The position numbers and the translations under genes were made by a program. From Phenylobacterium sp. (GTDB lineage Bacteria; Pseudomonadota; Alphaproteobacteria; Caulobacterales; Caulobacteraceae): a stretch of DNA of 64,000 nt. Position 1 is the stretch's first letter. The number at the start of each line of letters is the position of its first letter. The DNA lies in contig SSMU01000023.1 in the NCBI GenBank assembly GCA_004799545.1, positions 372,001-436,000 of the forward strand, written 5' to 3'. The notes under the pieces were generated by a model. That model did not search any database and was not told the origin of the DNA. It saw nothing but the letters and a program-made list of their open reading frames with translations. Of this stretch, positions 47,399-58,698 are shown in pieces.

Positions 47399-48565
47399 AT
47401 GGATTTCGAGCTCAGCGAAGAGCACCGGATGCTCAAGGACCTGGTGGCCCGCTTCGTCCGCGACGAGCTGATGCCGCTGGAGGCCGCGGTGCTGGCCCGC
47501 GAGGCCGACGGCAAGGGCCTGGGGATCGGCGAGGACGAGCATGCCCGCCTCGACAAGAAGGCCCACGAGCTCGGCCTGTTCGGCCTCGACGCGCCGGAGG
47601 ACGTGGGCGGCTCGGACCTGCCGATGATGGCCATGGTCGGCGTCGAGGAGGAGATCGGCCGCTGCGTCACCCCCTACACCCTGCCGCCGGACAGCCCGAA
47701 CCTGCGGATGCTGATGCAGACGGTGGATGAGCGGCAACGGGTGGCCTACCTGGCGCCCTATGTGGCGGGCAAGACCGTCTCGGCGATCGGCATCTCCGAG
47801 CCGGGCGCGGGCTCGGACCCGGCCGGCATGACCACGCGCGCCGTAAGAGACGGAGATGATTGGGTAATCAACGGCCGGAAGATCTGGATTTCGCGCGCCG
47901 ATCACGCCGACTTCACCATCCTGATGGCGGTGACCGACAGCGAGAAGCGGGCCCGCGGCGGCATCTCGGCCTTCCTGGTGGACAAGGGGACGCCCGGCTT
48001 CAACGTGCTGCGGCGCATCCCGATGATCGGCGGGGCCTACACCTACGAGATCGCGCTGGAGGACTGCCGGGTCGAGGGCTGGAAGCTCTTGGGCCAGGAG
48101 GGGGCGGGGTTCGCGCCGATGCAGACCCGGCTCGGCACCCGGCGCATCCAGATGGCTGCCTGGTCGGTGGGCATGGCGCAGCGAGCGCTGGACATGGTGC
48201 TGGAGTACGCCCCGCAGCGGAAGACCTTCGGCCTGCCGCTCTCCGAGCGCCAGGCGATCCAGTTCTGGGTGGCGGAGGCGGCGACCAAGATCCACGCCAC
48301 CCGGCTGATGACCTACGACTGCGCCTGGAAACTCGACCAGGGCCGCGATGTCAGGAACGAGATCTCGATGATCAAGTGGTTCGCCACCGAGATGGCCTAT
48401 GAGACGGTTGATCGCGCCATGCAGGCGTTCGGCGCCATGGGCATGACCAAGGAGCTGCCGCTGTCGCTGATGCAGGCCAAGCTCAGGACCATGCGCATCT
48501 ACGACGGGCCCACCGAGGTCCACAAATGGGTGGTGGCCCGCAATCTGTTGGGGACGAGGAAATGA
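47399..48565 (+). CDS. Acyl-CoA dehydrogenase
   Basis: 388 residues. ACAD signatures are AIGISEPGAGSDPAGMTTRAVRDGDDWVINGRKIWISRADHADF (about 132-175), the FAD-contact QRKTFGLPLSERQAIQFWVAEAATKI (about 272-297) and the C-terminal AMGMTKELPLSLMQAKLRTMRIYDGPTEVHKWVVAR. The last motif has IYDGPTEVH where short-chain enzymes have YEGT-EI, a variant seen in ACAD10/11-like dehydrogenases acting on unusual acyl groups. It introduces an alpha-beta double bond with FAD. The stop overlaps the next start (ATGA). Confidence 0.92.
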   Translation: MDFELSEEHRMLKDLVARFVRDELMPLEAAVLAREADGKGLGIGEDEHARLDKKAHELGLFGLDAPEDVGGSDLPMMAMVGVEEEIGRCVTPYTLPPDSPNLRMLMQTVDERQRVAYLAPYVAGKTVSAIGISEPGAGSDPAGMTTRAVRDGDDWVINGRKIWISRADHADFTILMAVTDSEKRARGGISAFLVDKGTPGFNVLRRIPMIGGAYTYEIALEDCRVEGWKLLGQEGAGFAPMQTRLGTRRIQMAAWSVGMAQRALDMVLEYAPQRKTFGLPLSERQAIQFWVAEAATKIHATRLMTYDCAWKLDQGRDVRNEISMIKWFATEMAYETVDRAMQAFGAMGMTKELPLSLMQAKLRTMRIYDGPTEVHKWVVARNLLGTRK

Positions 48566-49338
48566 ACGAGAAGTTTGGCGACCACATCCAGGTCGCGACG
48601 GCGGGCCATGTGGCGGTGGTGACCATCGATCGGCCGCCGCACAACCACGTCTCGGTGGAGTTCATGCACGACCTGGCCGACGCCTTCGAGGCGATCGACC
48701 AGGAGATCGAACTGCGCTGCTCGGTGCTGCAGGCCGAGGGCAAGAACTTCTGCGCCGGAGCCGACCTGGTGCGCAGCGAGGGCGCCGGCGGCCTGGGCGC
48801 GGTCAATCCGCTCTACGACGAGGCCGTGCGCCTGTTCTCGATCAAGAAGCCGATCGTGGCCGCCGTGCAGGGGGCGGCGGTGGGCGCCGGCCTCGGCCTT
48901 GCGGTGATGGCCGACTTCCGCGTCGCCTCGCCGGACGCCCGGTTCGCGGCCAACTTCGTCAAGCTGGGCTTCCATCCGGGCTTCGGCCTGACCCACACCC
49001 TGCCGCGGCTGATCGGGCCGACCAAGGCCGAGCTGATGTGCCTGACCGGCCGCCGCGTGAAGGCCGAGGAGGGCCTGCCCTGGGGCCTGGTGGACGAGGT
49101 CGTGCCGCTGGAGGAGCTGCGGGCCGCGGCGCTGCGGCTGGCCAGCGAGATCGCCGAGAACGCGCCCCTGGCCATCGTCGCCACCCGCAAGACCCTGCGC
49201 GGCGACCTGGCCGCCGCCGTGCGCGCCCAGACCGACAAGGAAGCCGCCGAGCAGGGCTGGCTGCGCAACACCGAGGACTACAAGGAAGGCGTCCGCTCGG
49301 TCGGCGAGCGGCGGACGGGGAATTTCGTCGGGCGCTAG
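48562..49338 (+). CDS. Enoyl-CoA hydratase/isomerase family protein
   Basis: 258 residues; the ATG overlaps the dehydrogenase stop. Crotonase motifs are VAVVTIDRPPHNHVSVEFMHDL (about 17-38), NFCAGADLVRSEG (about 62-74), VQGAAVGAGLGLAVMADFRVAS (about 99-120) and KLGFHPGFGLTHTLPRLIG (about 134-152). Following an acyl-CoA dehydrogenase, it is the expected second beta-oxidation step (hydration of an enoyl-CoA), although the acid residues are not the canonical pair. It is cytoplasmic and ends in a CTAG shared with the convergent gene. Confidence 0.9.
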   Translation: MNEKFGDHIQVATAGHVAVVTIDRPPHNHVSVEFMHDLADAFEAIDQEIELRCSVLQAEGKNFCAGADLVRSEGAGGLGAVNPLYDEAVRLFSIKKPIVAAVQGAAVGAGLGLAVMADFRVASPDARFAANFVKLGFHPGFGLTHTLPRLIGPTKAELMCLTGRRVKAEEGLPWGLVDEVVPLEELRAAALRLASEIAENAPLAIVATRKTLRGDLAAAVRAQTDKEAAEQGWLRNTEDYKEGVRSVGERRTGNFVGR

Positions 49339-49610
49339 CCCTCGCTGAACCGCGTCGCAGCGATACGGTCGCACTCGGCGGCCAGCTCCTTGAACAGCAA
49401 GGAGAGGATGATCAGGGCGCGGCCCTCGACGTCGGGGGCCTCGGCGCCCGGGTGCCAGTCGACCATCATGTCGAAGGCGAGTTCGGGGATCATGGCGTTG
49501 CGCGCGGTCACCCCCACCGTCGCCGAGCCCGGATCGCCGGGTCGGGCCTGGGCCGTGACCAGCCAGCGGAGCTGCTCAGGCGTGTGCTGCGGCGGATCGC
49601 GTGGCGCCAC
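49335..49610 (-). CDS. Small DUF5076-like protein
   Basis: 91 residues from a GTG two bases after the eda stop, so co-transcribed with the Entner-Doudoroff genes. HTPEQLRWLVTAQARPGDPGSATVGVTAR (about 9-37) and AFDMMVDWHPGAEAPDVEGRALIILSLLFKELAAECDRI (about 45-83) look conserved and I associate them with DUF5076, a family of unknown function. There is no signal or membrane helix. Its stop overlaps the convergent hydratase gene by CTAG. Confidence 0.65.
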   Translation of the reverse strand: MAPRDPPQHTPEQLRWLVTAQARPGDPGSATVGVTARNAMIPELAFDMMVDWHPGAEAPDVEGRALIILSLLFKELAAECDRIAATRFSEG

Positions 49611-49612
49611 GC

Positions 49613-50251
49613 CTAGCCCTCCACCGGGGAGGCGGGCCGCTGGGCGAGCGCCGCGGCCTCGCGGGCGAGGCGGGTGATGCGGTCCCAGTCGCCGGCCCGG
49701 ACGGCCTCGGCTGGGGCGACCCAGGAGCCGCCGACGCAGACCACGTTGGGCAGGGCCAGGTAGTCGGCCGCATTGGCCGCGCTGACCCCGCCGGTGGGGC
49801 AGAAGCGGGCCTGCGGGAAGGGGCTGTGGAAGGCCTTCAGCGCGCCGACTCCGCCGACGATATTGGCCGGGAACAGCTTGAAGACCTCGAAGCCGGCGGC
49901 CAGGCCGGCGATCAGCTCGGTGGGCGTGGCGATGCCGGGGAGCAGGGGCACGGGCCCGTCCGCCCGCTCGCCGGCGATCAGGCCGGGCGATACGGTGAAG
50001 GCGCAGCCCAGGTCGGCGGCCCGCTGGCGCATGGCGCCGTTGATCACCGTGCCGGCGCCCACCACCGCGCCCTCGACCTCGGCGATCATCGCTTCGATAC
50101 AGGCGGCGGCCACCGGCGTGCGGAAGGTGACCTCGAGCACGGAGAGGCCTCCGGCCACCAGGGCGCGGCCCAGGGGGATAGCGTGCGCGACCTCGTCGAT
50201 GACCAGCACCGGGATCACCGGCGCGCGGGTGAGGATCTCGGCCAAGCTCAT
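49613..50251 (-). CDS. eda: KDPG/KHG aldolase
   Basis: 212 residues. The class I aldolase signatures are VLEVTFRTPVAAACIEAM (about 38-55), VVGAGTVIN (about 63-71) and FEVFKLFPANIVGG (about 120-133), where the Lys of FKLFPA forms the Schiff base. It cleaves 2-keto-3-deoxy-6-phosphogluconate to pyruvate and glyceraldehyde-3-phosphate, the last Entner-Doudoroff step. The ATG overlaps the glk stop by four bases (50248-50251), giving coupled translation in pgl-edd-glk-eda. Confidence 0.95.
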   Translation of the reverse strand: MSLAEILTRAPVIPVLVIDEVAHAIPLGRALVAGGLSVLEVTFRTPVAAACIEAMIAEVEGAVVGAGTVINGAMRQRAADLGCAFTVSPGLIAGERADGPVPLLPGIATPTELIAGLAAGFEVFKLFPANIVGGVGALKAFHSPFPQARFCPTGGVSAANAADYLALPNVVCVGGSWVAPAEAVRAGDWDRITRLAREAAALAQRPASPVEG

Positions 50252-51219
50252 AGCCGCTCCATCTGCTCCAGCTCGCGGGCCGCCCCGATCAGCGCCGGAT
50301 AGGGGTGCAGGACGAGAGCGGTCGGGATCTCCTTCACGAAGGGGCTGAGCCGGCCCTTGTCCTCGAACCGTCGGCGGAAGCCGCCGGAGGCCAGCCGCTC
50401 GGCCAGGCGGGGCGCAATGCCGCCGGAGATGAAGGCCCCGCCGCGGGCCCCGAAGCTGAGCGCCAGGTCGCCGGCCACGCTGCCCAGGATGGCGCAGAAC
50501 CGGTCGAGCGCCTCCGAGGCGGTGGGATCGCCGGCATTGCCGGCCTCGGTCACCGCGCGCTCGTCGGCGTGGCGGCCCTCCTCCTGCTTCAGGTCGGCGA
50601 GGATCGAATAGATGTCGAACAGGCCGGCGCCGGACAGCAGGCGCTCGATGGACACGCGGCCGTACTTGACGTGCATGCGCCGCCAGATCTCCACCTCCAC
50701 GTCGTCGTTGGGCGCGAAGGCCGCATGGCCGCCCTCGGTGGCCACGGCCACGTCGCCCAGCGCGCCACGGGCCAGGGCCGCCACGCCGAAGCCGGTGCCG
50801 GCCCCCAGCACCACGATCGGACAGTCGGGGCCGCCGCCGCGCAAGGTCGGACCGATGGTCCTGAGGTTGTCGGCCTCCAGCCTCGGGCAGGCCAGGGCCT
50901 GGGCGGCGAAGTCGTTGATCAGCCTCACCGCCTCGAACTCGAAGGTGGCCAGGAGGTCGCCCTCGGAGACGTGCCAGTCGAGGTTGGTGAAGGCGATCTC
51001 CCCGTCGAGCACCGGCCCCGCCACCGCGATCACCGCCCGCGGCGGCCGCGCCCGGCCCATGGTGCGCTGCAGGTAGTCGGCGATCACCTCGGAGAGGGAG
51101 CCGTAGTCCTTGGCCGGATAGACGTGCAGGTTGCGCACCCGGCCGTCGCCGTCCACCAGGGCGAAGCGGGCGTTGGTGCCGCCGACGTCGCCAACCAGCC
51201 CCAGATATCTCGGTTTCAT
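50248..51219 (-). CDS. glk: Glucokinase
   Basis: 323 residues of the bacterial Glk family (PF02685). The phosphate-binding GDVGGTNARFALVD is at residues 10-23, the glucose-binding FTNLDWHVS at about 77-85 and INDFAAQALA at about 101-110, GAGTGFGVA at about 138-146, and EGGHAAFAPND at about 162-172. It phosphorylates glucose to glucose-6-phosphate in the cytoplasm, feeding zwf and the Entner-Doudoroff route. It lies one base after the edd stop. Confidence 0.95.
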   Translation of the reverse strand: MKPRYLGLVGDVGGTNARFALVDGDGRVRNLHVYPAKDYGSLSEVIADYLQRTMGRARPPRAVIAVAGPVLDGEIAFTNLDWHVSEGDLLATFEFEAVRLINDFAAQALACPRLEADNLRTIGPTLRGGGPDCPIVVLGAGTGFGVAALARGALGDVAVATEGGHAAFAPNDDVEVEIWRRMHVKYGRVSIERLLSGAGLFDIYSILADLKQEEGRHADERAVTEAGNAGDPTASEALDRFCAILGSVAGDLALSFGARGGAFISGGIAPRLAERLASGGFRRRFEDKGRLSPFVKEIPTALVLHPYPALIGAARELEQMERL

Positions 51220-51220
51220 C

Positions 51221-53035
<1,815 letters not shown>

Positions 53036-53040
53036 GGACT

Positions 53041-53709
53041 TCACCTCTGATTGGCGGGTGTCCACAACACCCGCACGGGAACGTCGTTCTGGCCCAGAAC
53101 CGCGCGGACCGGCAGGTCCTCGCCGGCCAGCGCCCGGTCAACGACCTCGCGCTTAGCCCCCCCGGCGATCAGAAGGAAGATGGCGCGCGCATTCAGCAGC
53201 GCCTTCAGGGTCAGCGTCACCCGCGCCACGGGCGGTGGACCGAGGCCCTCGGGCACGTCGGCGAACCAGGCCTCGCCCGCCGGATCGAGGTTGCGGGCCA
53301 GGTCCGGATCGCCGGGGATCAGGGAGGCGATGTGGCCGTCCTCGCCCATGCCGAGCATCACCGCGTCGAAGGGGGCGATAGCCGCCAGCGCCGCCGGATC
53401 GGGCCGTGGCCAGAGCGGGATGAGGTGGGCCTTGGCCGCGGCCTCGACCAGCAGCCGCTCGCGCACCAGGCGGGCGTTGGAGGCCTCGGCGTCTTGCGGC
53501 ACGCAGCGTTCGTCCGAGAGGGTCACCACCACGCGCGCCCAGTCGATGGGCGCCGCCTTCAGGAGATCGTAGACCGGCCCCGGCGAGCGGCCGCCGGTGG
53601 CCACCAGGGCGGCGCGGGGACGCGTCTTCAGCCCCTCGGCGAGCTCAGCCGCCACCCCGCGCGCCGCGGCGGCGGCGAGGGCGCGGCTGTTCGCATAGGT
53701 CTCGATCAT
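53041..53709 (-). CDS. pgl: 6-phosphogluconolactonase
   Basis: 222 residues from the ATG at 53709 behind AGGAAGG. Pgl-family motifs are [17 protein letters not shown] (about 34-50), [28 protein letters not shown] (about 59-86) and [20 protein letters not shown] (about 115-134). It hydrolyses 6-phosphogluconolactone to 6-phosphogluconate. It heads the pgl-edd-glk-eda operon; the enzyme that makes its substrate (zwf) is 7.2 kb away on the same strand instead of adjacent. Confidence 0.93.
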   Translation of the reverse strand: MIETYANSRALAAAAARGVAAELAEGLKTRPRAALVATGGRSPGPVYDLLKAAPIDWARVVVTLSDERCVPQDAEASNARLVRERLLVEAAAKAHLIPLWPRPDPAALAAIAPFDAVMLGMGEDGHIASLIPGDPDLARNLDPAGEAWFADVPEGLGPPPVARVTLTLKALLNARAIFLLIAGGAKREVVDRALAGEDLPVRAVLGQNDVPVRVLWTPANQR

Positions 53710-53909
53710 CCGCCTTCCTAACGCCTCCCGCCCAGGAAGGCAGCAGCCTCTGCTTGCGGCGCGCGCGATCGGGGCGGCGTCCCCCGATTGGCGGCCGCGG
53801 CATTGACCCGCGCCGTTCATACGCGCAGGTTTTGGACTGCGTACTTGTCGGGGACCCATGACGTTGAACGCCGCCTCAGTGCGGCCACTCCGTCTTTGTA
53901 GGGTCGCTT

Positions 53910-54962
53910 ATGAGGATCGCACAGATTTCCCCGCTGTACGAAGCCGTGCCGCCCAAGCTGTATGGGGGGACCGAGCGCGTCGTGGCCCATCTGTGCGACG
54001 CCCTGGTCGAGCTCGGCCACGACGTGACGCTGTTCGCCAGCGCCGAAGCCCATACCGCCGCCAGGCTGGCGCCGGTGCGCGACCAGGCGATCCGCCTCGA
54101 CCCCTCGCCGCTGAAGTCCGACCTCGCGGCGCACATGAGCCAGCTCGCCGAGGTCCGCCGCCGGGCGCACGAGTTCGACGTGCTGCACTTCCACACCGAC
54201 ATGATCCACTTCCCGTTCTTCGAGGACATGGCCGACCGCACGGTGACCACCCTGCACGGCCGGCTGGACATGAGCGACCTGCCCGGCGTCTACCGCCGCT
54301 GGCCGCAGTTCCCGCTGGTCTCGATCAGCCACGACCAGCGGAAGCCCCTGCCGCACGCCAACTGGGCGGCGACCGTCCACCACGGCCTGGACGCCGGCCT
54401 CTACCGTCCCTCCGTGCATGGCCAGGGCTACCTGGCCTTCCTCGGCCGCATCTCGCCGGAGAAGCGGCCCGACCGGGCGATCGCCATCGCCACCCGGGTT
54501 GGCCGGCAGCTGAAGATCGCCGCCAAGGTCGACCGCGCCGACCAGGTCTATTTCGACGAGAAGATCGAGCCCCTGCTGCACAATCCGCTGGTCACCTTCG
54601 TCGGCGAGATCGGCGATGACCGGAAGTCGGAGTTCCTGGGCGGCGCCGACGCCCTGCTGTTCCCCATCGACTGGCCGGAGCCGTTCGGCCTGGTGATGAT
54701 CGAGGCCATGGCCTGCGGGGCGCCGGTGATCGCCTATGACTGCGGCTCGGTGCGCGAGGTGGTGGAGGACGGGCTGACCGGCTTCATCGTGCGCAACGAG
54801 GACGAGGCCGCCGCCGCGGTGGCGCGGCTGCCCCGGCTCGACCGGGCGGCGATCCGCCGGCGGTTCGAGGAGCGGTTCTCCGGTGTCGCCATGGCGCGGC
54901 GCTATCTGGACCTCTACGCCCGGGTGAGGCGCGGCGCCGACGCCGACGCCCTCATCGCCTGA
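53910..54962 (+). CDS. GT4-family glycosyltransferase
   Basis: 350 residues. GT-B glycosyltransferase features are the N-terminal RIAQISPLYEAVPPKLYGGTERVVAHLCDAL (about 2-32), LAFLGRISPEKRPDRAIAIA (about 172-191) and the donor-binding E-x7-E motif in EPFGLVMIEAMACGAPVIAYDCGSVREVV (about 257-285). It transfers a nucleotide-activated sugar; the acceptor is unknown. It is seven bases from the debranching-type gene, suggesting a glycogen-like or other storage glucan. A 200-bp upstream gap with no clear promoter separates it from divergent pgl. Confidence 0.9.
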   Translation: MRIAQISPLYEAVPPKLYGGTERVVAHLCDALVELGHDVTLFASAEAHTAARLAPVRDQAIRLDPSPLKSDLAAHMSQLAEVRRRAHEFDVLHFHTDMIHFPFFEDMADRTVTTLHGRLDMSDLPGVYRRWPQFPLVSISHDQRKPLPHANWAATVHHGLDAGLYRPSVHGQGYLAFLGRISPEKRPDRAIAIATRVGRQLKIAAKVDRADQVYFDEKIEPLLHNPLVTFVGEIGDDRKSEFLGGADALLFPIDWPEPFGLVMIEAMACGAPVIAYDCGSVREVVEDGLTGFIVRNEDEAAAAVARLPRLDRAAIRRRFEERFSGVAMARRYLDLYARVRRGADADALIA

Positions 54963-54969
54963 GGCCCGC

Positions 54970-57126
54970 ATGGACGACCTGGACCTCGCGCCGAGCCAGG
55001 ATGCTCCCATCGAATGGGGCGAGATGGAGGAGCCCCGGCTCCCCGCGCGCCTGCACGCCCTCAAGGACCGCGACACCTTCCTGGTGGCCGATTCCATGGG
55101 CGACGTGCTGGGCCTGGCCGACGGCCTGTTCCACGACGACACCCGCATCCTGTCGCGCTGGCGTCTGAGGCTGGGCGCCCAGTCGCCGACCCTGCTCGCC
55201 GGCTCGGTCAGCCAGGACAATGTGTTCTTCACCTCGCACCTGGTGAACGGCGCCCTGGTGGCCCCCGGCGGCCCGGTCGGCCCCCCCGGCGTGCTGCACG
55301 TCGAGCGCAAGCGATTCCTCTGGGAGGAGCGGCTCTACGAGCGGATCCTGATCGTCAACTACTCCCGGACGGTGGTGATCCTGCCGCTGGCCTTCGAGTA
55401 CGACGCCGACTTCCGTGACATGTTCGAGGTGCGCGGCGCGCACCGGGACAAGCGCGGGCTGCGCCATCCGGTGGAGGTCGGCGAGCGGAGCGTGCGCTTC
55501 CGCTACGACGGCCTCGACAAGGTGGAGCGCTACTCGACGATCATCTTTTCCGATCCGCCCAGCCGGCTGTCGGAGAACCGCGCGGAATTCCTCTACGCCC
55601 TGCAGGCCGAGGGCCAGGTGGAATTGCACGTGGAGATCGGGACGCACAGCGGTCCGACGCCCTGCCGCGAGCGGTTCCGCGCCGCCGCCGCCCGCGCCCG
55701 CTTCGCCATGCGGGCCCGCCGGCGCCGCGGCGCCCGGCTGCGCACCACCGGACGGCTGTTCAACGCCTGGATGGAGAAATCGCGGTCCGACCTCGCCCTG
55801 CTGACCACGCCGCTGCAGACCGGCCTCTACCCCTATGCCGGCATCCCCTGGTTCTCCACCGCCTTCGGGCGCGACGCGATCATCACCGCCTGGCAGATCC
55901 TGTGGTTCGACCCGAGTCTGGCCAAGGGGGTGCTTACCTACCTCGCCATGCGCCAGGCCGAGGAGGTCTCGGCGTTCCGCGATTCCGAGCCCGGCAAGAT
56001 CATGCACGAGACGCGGCGCGGGGAGATGGCGGCCCTGGGGGAGGTGCCGTTTGGCCGCTACTACGGCGGCGTCGACACCACCCCGCTGTTCGTGGCCCTG
56101 GCCGGCGCCTATGTCGAGCGGACCGGCAAGACGGACCTCGCCGACGAGCTCTGGCCGCAGCTGGAGCGGGCCATCGCCTGGGTCGAGCGGCGGATCGACG
56201 ACAGCCCCTACGGCCTCTTGGCCTATTCGAAGAATTCCGAGAAAGGCCTGACCAACCAGGGTTGGAAGGATTCCGGCGATTCCATCTTCCACGCCGACGG
56301 CATGTTCCCGCCGCCGCCGATCGCCCTTGTCGAGGTGCAGGGCTATGCCTTCGCGGCCTTCAGGACCATGGCCAAGCTCGCCGGCCTGCGCGGCGACAAG
56401 GAGGCCAGCGACACCTGGGCCGACCGCGCCGAGACCATGCGGCGCAAGGTCGAGGAGATGTTCTGGATGGAGGAGGCCGGGAGCTATGGCCTGGCGGTGG
56501 ACGGCGAGGGCAAGCTCGCCCGCGTGCGCGCCTCCAACATGGGGCATCTGTTGTTCTCGGGCCTGCCATCGCCGGAGCGGGCGGCCCGCGTGATCGAGAC
56601 CCTGCTGAGCGCGGACTTCTCCTCCGGCTGGGGCCTGCGGACCCTGGCGGTCGGCGAGGCGCGCTACAATCCGATGAGCTACCACAACGGCTCGGTCTGG
56701 CCGCACGACACCGCCATCTGCGCCATGGGCATGGCCCGCTACGGCGAGCGGCGGGGCGTGATCCAAATCACCGCCGCCCAGTTCGAGAGCGCCGCCCAGT
56801 TCGAGATGCGGCTGCCGGAGCTGTTCTGCGGCTTCCCGCGGGAGGCGGGCGAGCCGCCGGTGCCCTACCCCGTGGCCTGCCTGCCGCAGGCCTGGGCGGC
56901 GGGCTCGGTGTTCATGATGCTGCAGGCCTGCCTGGGCCTCACCATCGACGGCGCGGCCGGCATGGTCGACATCAAGGACCCCCACCTGCCGATCGGCATC
57001 GACCACTTCTCCCTGCTCAAGCTGGGGGTCGGCGACGAGACCCTCGACCTGCACTTCGAACGCAAGGGCGCCGAGGTGCTGTTGCGCGGCAAGGACCGCG
57101 CCGCCAGACATGTGCGGATGAGCTAG
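54970..57126 (+). CDS. Amylo-alpha-1,6-glucosidase / glycogen-debranching-like enzyme
   Basis: 718 residues. An N-terminal GDE_N-type beta domain (DRDTFLVADSMGDVLGLADGLFHDDTRILSRWRL, about 33-66, to about residue 240) precedes an alpha/alpha barrel: YPYAGIPWFSTAFGRDAIITAWQILWFDPSLA (about 287-318) and NPMSYHNGSVWPHDTAICAMG (about 565-585). These match proteobacterial glycogen debranching enzyme/amylo-alpha-1,6-glucosidase proteins. No signal peptide is seen, so it is probably cytoplasmic. It is in an operon with the GT4 gene. It would release glucose from branch points of a storage glucan; the exact substrate is not proven. Confidence 0.9.
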   Translation: MDDLDLAPSQDAPIEWGEMEEPRLPARLHALKDRDTFLVADSMGDVLGLADGLFHDDTRILSRWRLRLGAQSPTLLAGSVSQDNVFFTSHLVNGALVAPGGPVGPPGVLHVERKRFLWEERLYERILIVNYSRTVVILPLAFEYDADFRDMFEVRGAHRDKRGLRHPVEVGERSVRFRYDGLDKVERYSTIIFSDPPSRLSENRAEFLYALQAEGQVELHVEIGTHSGPTPCRERFRAAAARARFAMRARRRRGARLRTTGRLFNAWMEKSRSDLALLTTPLQTGLYPYAGIPWFSTAFGRDAIITAWQILWFDPSLAKGVLTYLAMRQAEEVSAFRDSEPGKIMHETRRGEMAALGEVPFGRYYGGVDTTPLFVALAGAYVERTGKTDLADELWPQLERAIAWVERRIDDSPYGLLAYSKNSEKGLTNQGWKDSGDSIFHADGMFPPPPIALVEVQGYAFAAFRTMAKLAGLRGDKEASDTWADRAETMRRKVEEMFWMEEAGSYGLAVDGEGKLARVRASNMGHLLFSGLPSPERAARVIETLLSADFSSGWGLRTLAVGEARYNPMSYHNGSVWPHDTAICAMGMARYGERRGVIQITAAQFESAAQFEMRLPELFCGFPREAGEPPVPYPVACLPQAWAAGSVFMMLQACLGLTIDGAAGMVDIKDPHLPIGIDHFSLLKLGVGDETLDLHFERKGAEVLLRGKDRAARHVRMS

Positions 57127-58544
57127 CGCCTGGGGGTGTGCGCGAGGCGCAGGATGTTGGCTGCGCCGGGAGATCCCATGGGGAAGCCCGCCAGGATCAG
57201 CACGCGGGCGCCGCCGGGCTGGGCGATGCCGATCTCCATGGCCTGTTCGACGGCGACGCGGGCCAGCTCCTCGGGATCGGTGATCTCGGCCACCACGCGG
57301 GCTTCCACGCCCCAGGTCAGGGCCAGTCGCCGGGCGGTCGAGAGGTTGGGCGTCAGGGCCAGGATCGGCTGCAGCGGGCGCTCGCGGGCCAGCCTGAGCG
57401 CCGTCTGGCCGGTGGTGGTGAAGGCCGCGATGCAGGCGGTCGACGCACTCTCCGAGGCCTTGCGGGCGGCCGCCACCAGGGCGTCGGCGTCGGCGTCCTC
57501 GACCGGATATTCGGCGCGCATCAGCTCCGGCCAGCGGGGATCCTGCTCCACGCGGGTGATGATGCGGTCCATCATGGTCACCGCCTCGACCGGATAGTCG
57601 CCGGCGGCGCTCTCGGCCGAGAGCATCAGGGCGTCGGCGCCCTCGTAGACCGCCCCGGCCACGTCGGAGGCCTCGGCCCGGGTCGGGGTCGGCGAGTGGG
57701 TCATGCTCTCCAGCATCTGGGTGGCGACGATCACCGGCAGGCCGCGCAGGCGGGCGGCGCGGACCAGTTTCTTCTGGAACACCGGCACCTCCTCCGGCGC
57801 CAGCTCCACGCCGAGGTCGCCGCGGGCCACCATGATCGCCTCGCAGAGGTCGAGGATCTCGTCGAGCGCATCGAGGGCGGCGGGCTTCTCGATCTTGGCC
57901 AGCACGGCCGCGCGGCCCTGCACCAGGCTGCGCAGCTCGGCCATGTCGGAGGCCCGCTGCACGAAGGACAGCGCCACCCAGTCGACGCCTTCCTTGAGCG
58001 CGAAGGCCAGGTCCTGGCGGTCCTTCTCGGTGAGCGCCGGGATCGGGATCGACAGGTTCGGGAGGTTCAGCCCCTTGTGGTCGGACAGCTGGTCGCCGGC
58101 CTCCACCACCGTGTCGGCGAAGTCCGGGCCGTGGCGGATCACCCGCAGGCGCACCTTGCCGTCGTCGAGCAGCACCATCGCCCCGACGCGCAGGGCCGCG
58201 AACACCTCGGGATGGCGCACCCCGATCCGGGCCGCATCGCCGGGGGTGGGGTTCATGTCGAGCCGGAAGTCCTGGCCGGGCTTCAGCCGCGCGACGCCGT
58301 CGGCGAATTCCGCGAGCCGGATCTTCGGCCCCTGCAGGTCGGCGAGCACCGCCAGCGGACGGCCGACCGCGACCTCGGCCCGGCGCACCGCCTGGATCGT
58401 GCGGGCATGGTCGGCCTGGCTGCCGTGGCTGAAGTTGACGCGGAACACATCGGCGCCGGCGAGCGCCAGCTCCCGCACCTGGGAGGGTTCTCGGCTCGCT
58501 GGCCCGAGGGTCGCGACTATGCGGGCTCTGCGGGCTCGGATCAT
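57123..58544 (-). CDS. pyk: Pyruvate kinase
   Basis: 473 residues from the ATG at 58544. Motifs in order are RIVATLGPASREPSQVRELALAGADVFRVNFSHGS (about 8-42), DLQGPKIRLAEF (about 68-79), AKIEKPAALDALDEILDLCEAIMVARGDLGVEL (about 211-243; active-site Lys), VIVATQMLESMTHSPTPTRAEASDVAGAVYEGADALMLSAESAAGDYPVEAV (about 263-315) and a regulatory C-domain. It converts phosphoenolpyruvate and ADP to pyruvate and ATP. It is embedded between two plus-strand glucan genes, with its stop sharing CTAG with the debranching gene. Confidence 0.95.
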   Translation of the reverse strand: MIRARRARIVATLGPASREPSQVRELALAGADVFRVNFSHGSQADHARTIQAVRRAEVAVGRPLAVLADLQGPKIRLAEFADGVARLKPGQDFRLDMNPTPGDAARIGVRHPEVFAALRVGAMVLLDDGKVRLRVIRHGPDFADTVVEAGDQLSDHKGLNLPNLSIPIPALTEKDRQDLAFALKEGVDWVALSFVQRASDMAELRSLVQGRAAVLAKIEKPAALDALDEILDLCEAIMVARGDLGVELAPEEVPVFQKKLVRAARLRGLPVIVATQMLESMTHSPTPTRAEASDVAGAVYEGADALMLSAESAAGDYPVEAVTMMDRIITRVEQDPRWPELMRAEYPVEDADADALVAAARKASESASTACIAAFTTTGQTALRLARERPLQPILALTPNLSTARRLALTWGVEARVVAEITDPEELARVAVEQAMEIGIAQPGGARVLILAGFPMGSPGAANILRLAHTPRR

Positions 58545-58698
58545 CCGGCGTTTGCGTGTAAGGGATGCCGGGCCGCCGGGCAACGCGTGAGCGCGACCCG
58601 GCGCCGGAGCCAGTCTTATCCATGGGCGTTACGCCTCCGTCGAGCGGAAAGCGGGGGCTCCGGCAGATGTTTGGATCGAGAGCCGCGGGACCCCTGTC

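Noticed and set aside
53710..53909. A clear promoter or small gene in the 200-bp pgl/GT4 divergent gap
   Set aside because: TTGACC and other hexamer-like strings occur but none is paired at normal spacing. No open frame with a ribosome site or recognisable product is present.
58646..58671. EcfG promoter for the GH15 gene
   Set aside because: GGAAA-N17-TGTT differs from the consensus at the last base of the -35 and the first base of the -10. It is not strong enough in a GC-rich background, though worth rechecking with mapped starts.
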